Below are positions 57,338 to 64,000 of a DNA stretch of 64,000 nucleotides, in pieces. Source of the DNA: Streptomyces sp. CB02400 (GTDB lineage Bacteria > Actinomycetota > Actinomycetes > Streptomycetales > Streptomycetaceae); assembly GCF_001905725.1 (NCBI RefSeq), contig NZ_LIWB01000017.1, positions 141,607 to 205,606 on the forward strand, read 5' to 3'. The position numbers and the translations under genes are program-made. The notes beneath the pieces were generated by a model, which saw only the letters and a program-made list of their open reading frames with translations, searched no databases and had not been told where the DNA came from. Every line of letters begins with the position of its first letter. Position 1 is the stretch's first letter.

Positions 57338-58597
57338 CTAGTACCCGAAGTTCTGGGTCCACCACGGGCCGCCCGACCCCATGTGGACGCCCACGCCCAG
57401 CGTCTTGAAGTCGCAGTTCAGTATGTTCGCCTTGTGGCCGGGGCTGTCCATCCAGGCCTGCATCACGGCCGCGGCGTCGGCCTGGCCCCGGGCGATGTTC
57501 TCGCCGCCCAGGTTGCTTATGCCGGCCGTCTTGGCCCTGTCCCACGGGGTGTCGCCGTCGGGGTCGGTGTGGTCGAAGAAGCCCCGGTCGGCCATGTCGT
57601 CGCTGAACGCCGTGGCCAGATCGGTCAGCGCGCTGCTCGCGGTGACCGGGCTGCACCCCACCTTGGCCCGCTCCACGTTGACCAGCCGGAGCACCTCGGC
57701 ACCGGCGACGGCCTCCGCGGACGAGGGCGCCGGGGCGCTCGTCTTCTTCTCCGGCTCCGGCTCCGGCGTCGCCGTGCGGGACGGCTTCTTCTCCGCGGTC
57801 TTCTCGGGGGCCGCCGCGGGCTCCTTCTTCTCCGGGGTCTTCTTCTCCGGGGTCTTCGTCGGCGCGGCCGACGTCGAGGCCGACGCGGACGGCTCGGGCG
57901 AGGCGGAGCGCTCGGTGTCACGGCTCGCCGGGGTGCCGGCGTCGCGGCCCGGGCTCTCCAGGCTGCCGGACGTGCCGCCCTGTTCGCTCGGCGAGTTGGT
58001 CGGCGCGTTCCCGGCCTGCACGCTGTCACCGGAGGTGCTGTCGCCGCCGAGCTTGTAGTTCTCCAGACCGGGTATCGCGCCCGTGGCCACCGCCACCGTG
58101 CCGAGGGCCACCGCGGCGGAGACACCGAGCAGGCCGGTACGGACCGGGGTCGCGGCCTTCTTCTTCCGGCGCCGGTGTCCGTCGGGGCGGGGCGCGTCGT
58201 CGTCGGGCGCGAGGCCGTCACCGGCGAAGGCGTGGCCGATCCGGTCCGGGGCGGAGCCGATCCGGTCCGGGCCGGTGCCCGAGAAGTCGGTGCTCGAGAA
58301 GTCGGTGCCCGGGAAGCCGCCGTGGGTGAAGTCGCCGTGAGTGAAGTCGCCGCGGGTGAAGTCGCCGCCCCCGGCGGGGGTTCCGGCGCCGTCCGTCGCG
58401 TAGAGATAGGCCTCGCTCCTGGCGTACGTCTCGGCGTACGCCTGCGGGTTCAGATACGGCGCGGTGCCCATCGTGGGCGGGCCGTCCCTCCGGTCGCCCC
58501 TCGGAAGCGGGCCGCCGTCGTAGGGGTCGTCGTGAGTGACCCCGGTGGCGCGGCCCGTGGCGGCGCGGCCGGCGGCGGAGCGTCGGTGGCGTCCCAT
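57338..58597 (-). CDS. Membrane-anchored or secreted CAP/SCP-domain protein
   Basis: A 419-residue protein. The first 150 residues are cytoplasmic and disordered, with short repeats of GDFTHGDFTH and DFSSTDFSG type. A hydrophobic helix lies at about 153-178 after the basic RRRKKK. A long Pro/Lys/Glu/Ser linker follows, then a CAP domain (about 295-419) with LRLVNVERAKVGCSPVTAS, FFDHTDPDGDTPWDR, GGENIARG and WMDSPGHKANIL, the YkwD-type signatures. Function of bacterial CAP proteins is unsettled; wall or envelope roles are proposed. ATG at 58597. Confidence 0.85.
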   Translation of the reverse strand: MGRHRRSAAGRAATGRATGVTHDDPYDGGPLPRGDRRDGPPTMGTAPYLNPQAYAETYARSEAYLYATDGAGTPAGGGDFTRGDFTHGDFTHGGFPGTDFSSTDFSGTGPDRIGSAPDRIGHAFAGDGLAPDDDAPRPDGHRRRKKKAATPVRTGLLGVSAAVALGTVAVATGAIPGLENYKLGGDSTSGDSVQAGNAPTNSPSEQGGTSGSLESPGRDAGTPASRDTERSASPEPSASASTSAAPTKTPEKKTPEKKEPAAAPEKTAEKKPSRTATPEPEPEKKTSAPAPSSAEAVAGAEVLRLVNVERAKVGCSPVTASSALTDLATAFSDDMADRGFFDHTDPDGDTPWDRAKTAGISNLGGENIARGQADAAAVMQAWMDSPGHKANILNCDFKTLGVGVHMGSGGPWWTQNFGY

Positions 58598-58664
58598 GTC
58601 CTGGCCTTCCTCGTCCTTGCGGTCGACTCACTGCTGGCGACCAACCCGAAACCCGATGATCACG

Positions 58665-58688
58665 AAACTCACACGAACGAGTGAGTTT
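58665..58688. promoter_or_regulatory. Inverted repeat between the CAP gene and acylphosphatase
   Basis: AAACTCAC (58665-58672) and GTGAGTTT (58681-58688) form perfect 8-bp arms around ACGAACGA. It lies about 70 bp upstream of the CAP gene start, within a divergent promoter region, so it is a plausible operator. Confidence 0.5.
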
Positions 58689-58762
58689 CATATGAGATTC
58701 ATGGCTGGGGACGCTACCGCATGGCGCAAGGGCCAGGTGTGCCCCAAGTGGCTTTGTCCGGT

Positions 58763-58768
58763 TAGGTT
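58763..58768 (+). promoter_or_regulatory. -10 element of a probable leaderless acylphosphatase mRNA
   Basis: TAGGTT lies exactly six bases upstream of the ATG, with no ribosome site between them. This is the same geometry as at accB. Confidence 0.5.
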
Positions 58769-58774
58769 GCAGCC

Positions 58775-59056
58775 ATGAGCGAGGATGTGCGAATGGTCGC
58801 CTGGGTGCGCGGGCGTGTCCAAGGTGTGGGTTTCCGCTGGTTCACCCGGGCCAAGGCGCTGGAGATCGGCGGCCTGAGTGGTTTTGCTCTCAATCTGGGC
58901 GACGGCAGGGTCCAAGTGGTCGCCGAGGGCGCCCGCGAACACTGCGAGGGACTGCTCGACTGGCTCCAGGCCGGCGACACGCCCGGGCACGTGGACGGAG
59001 TCACCGAGATCTGGGACACACCGCGCGGTGGCTACGAGGGCTTCGCCATCCGCTGA
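58775..59056 (+). CDS. acyP: Acylphosphatase
   Basis: A 93-residue acylphosphatase that hydrolyses carboxyl-phosphate bonds. The phosphate-binding loop is VQGVGFR (GRVQGVGFRWFTRAKA, residues about 13-28) and the catalytic Asn is in GFALNLGDGRVQVVAEG. The length is normal. The -10 element six bases before the ATG indicates a leaderless mRNA. It lies in the conserved interval before smc. Confidence 0.92.
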   Translation: MSEDVRMVAWVRGRVQGVGFRWFTRAKALEIGGLSGFALNLGDGRVQVVAEGAREHCEGLLDWLQAGDTPGHVDGVTEIWDTPRGGYEGFAIR

Positions 59057-59433
59057 TCCCGCCCGCTCCGGCGCTCCCGGGCACCACGGGCGGTCCGCGC
59101 GACGAGCCCTCCCCGACGAAAAAGTCCTGGTGATTGCCGAGAAGGGCTTGCCGTGGGTGGCGCCGGCCGTCAGGATGATCGCCACGTCCCGAGGACCCGT
59201 GGGATTCGCGCCGCCGCCCTTCGCCGGCCGTGCGCACCCGGTTGTCCGCCAATACGGGGCGTGATCGTGTTGACCCTCAAACTTTTTGGTGAGACGCTGA
59301 AAGCCCCGCGCACCTTAGCTGTTTGGCATGGCTGAACGGCAGCACAACTCCAGGCCTGCCAAGCACCGCGGGTGCGAATCCCTCACGACCCACACCGCAT
59401 CGGTCGGTCACTCATTGTGGAGGACCATCCATC
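59057..59433. other. Intergenic region between acylphosphatase and the small coiled-coil gene
   Basis: These 377 bases hold no ORF with good bias. A TTGACC at about 59270, followed by an AT-rich CTCAAACTTTTTGG stretch, marks a probable promoter for the next gene, although the matching -10 is poor. A T-arm-like GGGTGCGAATCCC near 59370 is not part of a foldable tRNA. Confidence 0.35.
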
Positions 59434-59637
59434 ATGGCAAAGGCGCTTCTCGGTTACGTCGGCGGCTCCGACCCTCGACTCCTCGCCGAGATGCGACGGC
59501 TCCAGCAGCGCGTCCAGGACCTGGAATCCGAGCTCGTACGGATCCAGGCGGAGAACGACGCGCTTTCGGCTGCCGCTTCTCACGACAGGATCATGGAGAG
59601 CGTTGACGCACACCAGGCGGAGCCTGCGCTCACCTGA
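59434..59637 (+). CDS. Small conserved coiled-coil protein
   Basis: A 67-residue protein, MAKALLGYVGGSDPRLLAEMRRLQQRVQDLESELVRIQAENDAL. The middle 30 residues have a clean heptad pattern of Leu, Met, Val and Ile, predicting a short parallel coiled coil. The GGAGGA site nine bases before the ATG is strong and a terminator with a T-rich tail follows at 59729. I recall very similar short proteins next to smc in other actinobacteria, but the function is unknown. A dimeric adaptor role is only a guess. Confidence 0.75.
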   Translation: MAKALLGYVGGSDPRLLAEMRRLQQRVQDLESELVRIQAENDALSAAASHDRIMESVDAHQAEPALT

Positions 59638-59728
59638 TCACTGCACCGCTGATCACTTCACCGCGCTGTACGAACAGCACAGCAGTGGTCGGGCCTGCCC
59701 GTCACCACCGCCAAGCAGTCAGAATTGC

Positions 59729-59755
59729 AAGGGACGCCCCGGCGTCCCTTCTTTC
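59729..59755 (+). terminator. Terminator after the coiled-coil gene
   Basis: AAGGGACGCC (59729-59738) pairs with GGCGTCCCTT (59741-59750) around CC and is followed by CTTTC. The pyrimidine-rich tail continues to about 59760. Confidence 0.85.
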
Positions 59756-59926
59756 TTTCCCGCCTCCGTGACCCTGCCCCGGCGCCCGCACCCCGCGCAC
59801 GGCGCTCCGTGCTCGTTGCCCCGCGCATCCTTTCACCCTCTTCAACGTCTGGTCTGCCCTGCGCGTTCACCCGCGAAACCGCGCGTTCATGGAGTGAGAT
59901 CCGCCCGGCGGGTAAAGTCCGGCGGC

Positions 59927-62900
59927 GTGCACCTCAAGGCCCTGACCCTCCGCGGCTTCAAGTCGTTCGCTTCCGCGACCACGCTCCGGTTCGAGCCGGG
60001 GATCACGTGCGTCGTGGGTCCGAACGGCTCGGGCAAGTCCAATGTCGTGGACGCGCTCAGCTGGGTCATGGGCGAGCAGGGCGCCAAGTCGCTGCGCGGC
60101 GGCAAGATGGAGGACGTCATCTTCGCCGGCACCACCGGCCGCCCCCCGCTGGGCCGTGCCGAGGTGTCCCTGACCATCGACAACTCCGACGGCGCCCTCC
60201 CCATCGAGTACGCCGAGGTCACCATCACGCGGATCATGTTCCGCAACGGCGGCAGCGAGTACCAGATCAACGGCGACACCTGCCGGCTCCTCGACATCCA
60301 GGAACTGCTCTCCGACTCCGGCATCGGCCGGGAGATGCACGTCATCGTCGGCCAGGGCCGGCTCGACTCCGTACTGCACGCCGACCCCATGGGCCGCCGC
60401 GCCTTCATCGAGGAGGCCGCCGGCGTCCTCAAGCACCGCAAGCGCAAGGAGAAGGCGCTGCGGAAGCTGGACGCGATGCAGGCCAACCTCGCACGGGTGC
60501 AGGACCTCACCGACGAGCTGCGGCGCCAGCTCAAGCCGCTCGGCCGCCAGGCCGCCGTCGCGCGGCGGGCCGCCGTCATCCAGGCCGACCTGCGCGACGC
60601 GCGGCTGCGCCTCCTCGCCGACGACCTCGTACGGCTGCGCGAGGCGCTGCGGGCCGAGATCGCCGACGAGGCCGCCCTCAAGGAGCGCAAGGAGGCGGCC
60701 GAGGCCGAGCTGAGGAAGGCCCTCCAGCACGAGGCCCACCTGGAGGACGAGGTACGCCGGCTCGCCCCGCGGCTGCACAGCGCCCAGCAGACCTGGTACG
60801 AGCTCTCCCAGCTCGCCGAACGGGTGCGCGGCACGATCTCGCTGGCCGACGCGCGCGTGCAGAGCGCGACCTCCGCGCCCCCCGAGGAGCGGCGCGGCCG
60901 GGACCCGGAGGACATGGAGCGCGAGGCCGCCCGCATCCGCGAGCAGGAGGCCGAACTGGAGGCCGCCCTGGAGGCGGCCGAACGCGCACTGGAGGACACG
61001 GTCGCCCACCGCGCGGAGCTGGAACGCGAACTCGCCCAGGAGGAGCGGCGGCTGAAGGACGCCGCGCGGGCCATCGCCGACCGGCGCGAGGGGCTCGCCC
61101 GGCTCAAGGGGCAGGTGGGCGCGGCCCGTTCGCGTGCCGCCGCCGCCCAGGCGGAGATCGAGCGGCTGGCCGTCGCCCGGGACGAGGCCCAGGAGCGGGC
61201 CGCCGCCGCGCAGGAGGAGTACGAGGCCCTCAAGGCCGAGGTCGACGGCCTCGACGCGGACGACGCGGAACTCGCCGAGCTGCACGATGCCGCCAAGCGG
61301 CGGCTCGCGGATGCGGAGGCCGCCCTCACCGCCGCCCGCGAGGCGGCCACCGCCGCCGAACGCAGCCGCGCGGCGACCCAGGCCCGCCATGAGGCCCTCG
61401 CCCTCGGCCTGCGCCGCAAGGACGGCACCGGAGCTTTGCTGGACGCGAAGGACCGCCTCACCGGGTTGCTGGGCCCGGCCGCGGAACTGCTGACGGTGAC
61501 GCCCGGCTACGAGGTACCGCTCGCGGCCGCGTTCGGCACGGCGGCAGACGCCCTCGCGGCCACCTCACCGTCCGCCGCGGCCGATGCCATCCGTCTCCTA
61601 CGCAAACAGGACGCGGGCCGCGCAACCCTCCTCCTGACAGAAGCAGAGGGAACACCTCCCCAAAGGGGCGCGGGGAACTGCGCGACCGGCCACGACGCAC
61701 CCGCAGCCGCCTGCCCTGCCGAGCATCCCGCCGAGAACCTGGCCGACGGGCCCACTGCAGCCCTCCAAAGGGGCGCGGGGAACTGCGCGACCGGCCACGA
61801 CGCACCCGCAGCCGCCCTCCCCGCCGAGCGCCTCGTCAGCGGACCCCCCGAGCTCATGCCGGCCGTGCGACGGCTACTGCACCGCATCGTCGTCGTCGGC
61901 ACCCTGGAGGACGCCGAGGAAGTCGTCGGCGCCCACCCCGACCTCACCGCCGTCACCGCCGAAGGCGACCTGCTCGGCGTCCACTTCGCGCAGGGCGGTT
62001 CCGCAGGCGCCCCCAGCCTGCTGGAAGTACAGGCATCCGTGGACGAGGCCGCCGCCGAGCTGGCGGAGCTGGCCGTACGCTGCGCGGAGCTGGCCGAGGC
62101 GCAGGAGGCGGCCACCGGCCGGCGCCGGGAGTGCGCGGTGCTCGTCGAGGAACTCGGGGAGCGGCGCCGGGCCGCGGACCGGGAGAAGTCCTCCGTCGCC
62201 CAGCAGCTCGGCCGGCTCGCCGGACAGGCACGCGGTGCCGCCGGGGAGGCCGAGCGGGCCGGCGCCGCCGCGGCCCGGGCACAGGAAGCCCTCGACAAGG
62301 CGCTCATCGACGTCGAGGAACTCGCCGAGCGGCTCGCCGTCGCCGAGGAGATGCCGTACGAGGAGGAGCCCGACACCGCCGTACGCGACCGGCTCGCCGC
62401 CGACGGGGCCAACGCCCGCCAGACCGAGATGGAGGCCCGCCTCCAGGCCCGTACGCACGAGGAACGGGTCAAGGGGCTCGCCGGACGAGCCGACTCCCTC
62501 GACCGTGCCGCCCGCGCGGAACGCGAGGCACGCGCGCGTGCCGAACAGCGCCGGGCCCGGCTGCGCCACGAGGCGGAAGTCGCCCGGGCCGTCGCCGCCG
62601 GCGCCCGGACGCTCCTCGCGCACGTCGAGGTCTCCCTCGCCCGCGCCGACCAGGAGCGCACCGCCGCCGACGCCGCCAAGGCCCGCCGCGAGCAGGAACT
62701 CGCCCGTGCCCGCGCCGAGGGACGCGATCTCAAGGCGGAACTCGACAAGTTGACGGATTCAGTTCACCGGGGCGAGGTACTCGGCGCCGAGAAACGGCTG
62801 CGGATGGAGCAGCTGGAGACCAAGGCGCTGGAGGAACTGGGTGTCGAGCCGGCGGGGCTGGTGTCGGAGTACGGCCCGCACCAGCCGGTGCCGCCCTCGC

Positions 62901-63622
62901 CCCCCGCCGAGGGCGAACAGCTGCCGGAGGACCCGGAGCACCCGCGCAACAGGCCCCGCCCCTTCGTACGGGCCGAGCAGGAGAAGCGCCTGAAGGCCGC
63001 CGAGCGCGCCTACCAGCAGCTCGGCAAGGTGAACCCGCTCGCCCTGGAGGAGTTCGCGGCGCTCGAGGAACGCCACCAGTTCCTCGGCGAGCAGCTGGAG
63101 GACCTGAAGAAGACCCGCGCGGATCTGCTCCAGGTCGTCAAGGAGGTCGACGAACGCGTCGAGCAGGTGTTCACCGAGGCCTACCGGGACACCGCGCGTG
63201 AGTTCGAGGGCGTCTTCTCCCGGCTGTTCCCGGGCGGCGAGGGGCGGCTGGTGCTGACCGACCCCGACAACATGCTCACCACGGGCGTGGAGGTCGAGGC
63301 GCGTCCGCCCGGCAAGAAGGTCAAGCGGCTCTCCCTGCTCTCGGGCGGCGAACGGTCGCTGACCGCCGTGGCGATGCTCGTGTCGATCTTCAAGGCGCGG
63401 CCCAGCCCGTTCTACGTCATGGACGAGGTCGAGGCCGCCCTCGACGACACCAACCTCCAGCGGCTGATCCGGATCATGCAGGAGCTGCAGGAGCTGCAGG
63501 AGGTCTCGCAGCTGATCGTGATCACGCACCAGAAGCGCACCATGGAGGTCGCCGACGCGCTCTACGGCGTCTCCATGCAGGGCGACGGCGTGTCCAAGGT
63601 CATCAGCCAGCGGCTGCGCTAG
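59927..63622 (+). CDS. smc: Chromosome segregation protein SMC
   Basis: A 1231-residue SMC ATPase, the core of the condensin-like SMC-ScpAB complex. Walker A GPNGSGKS starts at residue 31, the signature LSGGE is at 1138-1142 and Walker B has Asp1166 and Glu1167 (YVMDEVEAALD). Two long Ala/Glu/Arg-rich coiled coils flank the hinge (about residues 505-720). Inside the hinge region, residues about 579-630 are encoded by two in-frame copies of a dispersed intergenic repeat. The GTG at 59927 begins HLKALTLRGFKSFA. TAAAGT lies nine bases upstream and no ribosome site is seen, so a leaderless mRNA is possible. Confidence 0.95.
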   Translation: MHLKALTLRGFKSFASATTLRFEPGITCVVGPNGSGKSNVVDALSWVMGEQGAKSLRGGKMEDVIFAGTTGRPPLGRAEVSLTIDNSDGALPIEYAEVTITRIMFRNGGSEYQINGDTCRLLDIQELLSDSGIGREMHVIVGQGRLDSVLHADPMGRRAFIEEAAGVLKHRKRKEKALRKLDAMQANLARVQDLTDELRRQLKPLGRQAAVARRAAVIQADLRDARLRLLADDLVRLREALRAEIADEAALKERKEAAEAELRKALQHEAHLEDEVRRLAPRLHSAQQTWYELSQLAERVRGTISLADARVQSATSAPPEERRGRDPEDMEREAARIREQEAELEAALEAAERALEDTVAHRAELERELAQEERRLKDAARAIADRREGLARLKGQVGAARSRAAAAQAEIERLAVARDEAQERAAAAQEEYEALKAEVDGLDADDAELAELHDAAKRRLADAEAALTAAREAATAAERSRAATQARHEALALGLRRKDGTGALLDAKDRLTGLLGPAAELLTVTPGYEVPLAAAFGTAADALAATSPSAAADAIRLLRKQDAGRATLLLTEAEGTPPQRGAGNCATGHDAPAAACPAEHPAENLADGPTAALQRGAGNCATGHDAPAAALPAERLVSGPPELMPAVRRLLHRIVVVGTLEDAEEVVGAHPDLTAVTAEGDLLGVHFAQGGSAGAPSLLEVQASVDEAAAELAELAVRCAELAEAQEAATGRRRECAVLVEELGERRRAADREKSSVAQQLGRLAGQARGAAGEAERAGAAAARAQEALDKALIDVEELAERLAVAEEMPYEEEPDTAVRDRLAADGANARQTEMEARLQARTHEERVKGLAGRADSLDRAARAEREARARAEQRRARLRHEAEVARAVAAGARTLLAHVEVSLARADQERTAADAAKARREQELARARAEGRDLKAELDKLTDSVHRGEVLGAEKRLRMEQLETKALEELGVEPAGLVSEYGPHQPVPPSPPAEGEQLPEDPEHPRNRPRPFVRAEQEKRLKAAERAYQQLGKVNPLALEEFAALEERHQFLGEQLEDLKKTRADLLQVVKEVDERVEQVFTEAYRDTAREFEGVFSRLFPGGEGRLVLTDPDNMLTTGVEVEARPPGKKVKRLSLLSGGERSLTAVAMLVSIFKARPSPFYVMDEVEAALDDTNLQRLIRIMQELQELQEVSQLIVITHQKRTMEVADALYGVSMQGDGVSKVISQRLR
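61660..61816. repeat. Two identical 52-bp dispersed repeats inside smc
   Basis: Bases 61660-61711 and 61765-61816 are identical and 105 bp apart, a multiple of three. Each encodes QRGAGNCATGHDAPAAA. They match the intergenic family (core AGGGGCGCGGGGAACTGCGCG) seen at 13,235 and 18,978. Confidence 0.9.
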
Positions 63623-63694
63623 ACCGACACACAATCTTCAAGTACTGAACGATCTTTACTCCGTCGCGTCTTAAAACTCACAGCACACGGCCTA

Positions 63695-63722
63695 TTGACT
63701 TCAAAAGTTGAAGGCATAGTCT
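63695..63722 (+). promoter_or_regulatory. Promoter with embedded palindrome upstream of the sugar porter
   Basis: TTGACT (63695-63700) and TAGTCT (63717-63722) with a 16-base spacer form a near-consensus vegetative promoter. The palindrome CTTCAA-AAG-TTGAAG fills the spacer (63699-63713). A repressor bound there would block transcription. The 194-base gap has markedly low GC for this genome. Confidence 0.7.
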
Positions 63723-63816
63723 CTGCAATGTTGTTTTTACCTTCAGGTACCTTCAGCTGGACCTCGAAGGGCTGACCCCCCATCCGGCGATGTTGCCGGT
63801 GGCCCGAGGAGTACAC

Positions 63817-64000
63817 GTGACCAGCACAGCGCAGGCACAGAAGTCAGGAGCCAGGACGGCTCATCCCGAGCATCTCGGGCACGTCATCTTCATCGCGGCG
63901 GCGGCCGCCATGGGCGGTTTCCTCTTCGGCTACGACAGTTCCGTGATCAACGGTGCCGTCGAGGCCGTCCGTGACCGCTACGACATCGGCTCCGCCGCGC
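63817..64000 (+). CDS. MFS sugar porter, N-terminal part (runs off the right edge)
   Basis: The first 61 codons are in the window. After a short hydrophilic start (MTSTAQAQKSGARTAHPEHLGHV) comes the first membrane helix FIAAAAAMGGFLFGYDSSVINGAVEAV. The block GGFLFGYDSSVINGA is the signature of the sugar porter branch of the major facilitator family, with the conserved GYD. The GTG at 63817 follows GAGGAG. The strong promoter with an embedded palindrome upstream suggests sugar-dependent repression. The substrate cannot be told from this part. Confidence 0.88.
   Translation, partial: MTSTAQAQKSGARTAHPEHLGHVIFIAAAAAMGGFLFGYDSSVINGAVEAVRDRYDIGSAA

Noticed and set aside
59328..59606. 92-codon frame overlapping the small coiled-coil gene
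   Set aside because: It is out of frame with the better-supported coiled-coil ORF, lacks a ribosome site and is Arg-rich as shadow frames are. The T-arm-like sequence near 59,370 does not belong to a foldable tRNA.

Overview
The window is chromosomal DNA of a Streptomyces. Third-codon positions are almost all G or C, GTG starts are common, and the gene order matches a core arm I know from S. coelicolor (roughly the SCO5529 to SCO5578 block; numbering is from memory and was not checked). Markers include citramalate synthase, the AccB/AccE carboxylase pair, two tandem conservons, gltX next to tRNA-Gln and tRNA-Glu genes, ndgR-leuCD, hupS, gpsA-ddlA, thiL-thiD, rpmB, recG-rsmD-coaD, rpmF-rnc-mutM and smc.

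Left part (1-16,900): a gene end and a TetR regulator are followed by a dead secreted beta-propeller gene. Next comes cimA, preceded by what looks like a leaderless 16-codon Ile-Ile leader peptide and an intrinsic attenuator. A TPM-type membrane protein follows, then a patch of decayed genes (4.4-5.3 kb). Next to that patch lies an accessory four-gene operon (5,466-10,952) with fully overlapping starts. It encodes an ectoine-synthase-like cupin, an adenylate-forming enzyme fused to a methyltransferase domain with no carrier domain, an acyl-CoA-dehydrogenase-fold flavin monooxygenase and an MFS exporter. I do not recognise this cluster; it is the best candidate for an undescribed small-molecule pathway. 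YceI, a GT4 glycosyltransferase, a DMT transporter, an HpnR-like B12 radical SAM protein and an SDR follow.

Middle part (17,100-34,100): acyl-CoA carboxylase beta (Ile at the specificity position 420) and epsilon subunits, convergent with two complete conservons (histidine kinase, roadblock, DUF742, Ras-like GTPase) on the minus strand. Then come a small conserved ORF, a FAH-family hydrolase overlapping gltX, a HAD phosphatase and a five-tRNA array (Gln-Glu-Glu-Gln-Glu).

Right part (34,700-64,000): NdgR and leuCD share an intergenic palindrome. The rest is housekeeping: HU-like HupS, CofC for F420, phospholipid synthesis, D-Ala-D-Ala ligase, thiamine genes, L28, a DAK2 protein, RecG, RsmD, CoaD, a DivIVA-like coiled-coil protein, the DUF177-L32-RNase III-MutM block, an HxlR/flavodoxin pair, a CAP-domain secreted protein, acylphosphatase, SMC and the start of a sugar porter.

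A GC-rich dispersed repeat family is scattered between genes. Two identical 52-bp copies lie in frame inside the hinge-coding part of smc. A 64-bp tandem repeat begins inside the thiD stop codon. Several strong hairpin terminators mark transcription unit ends.
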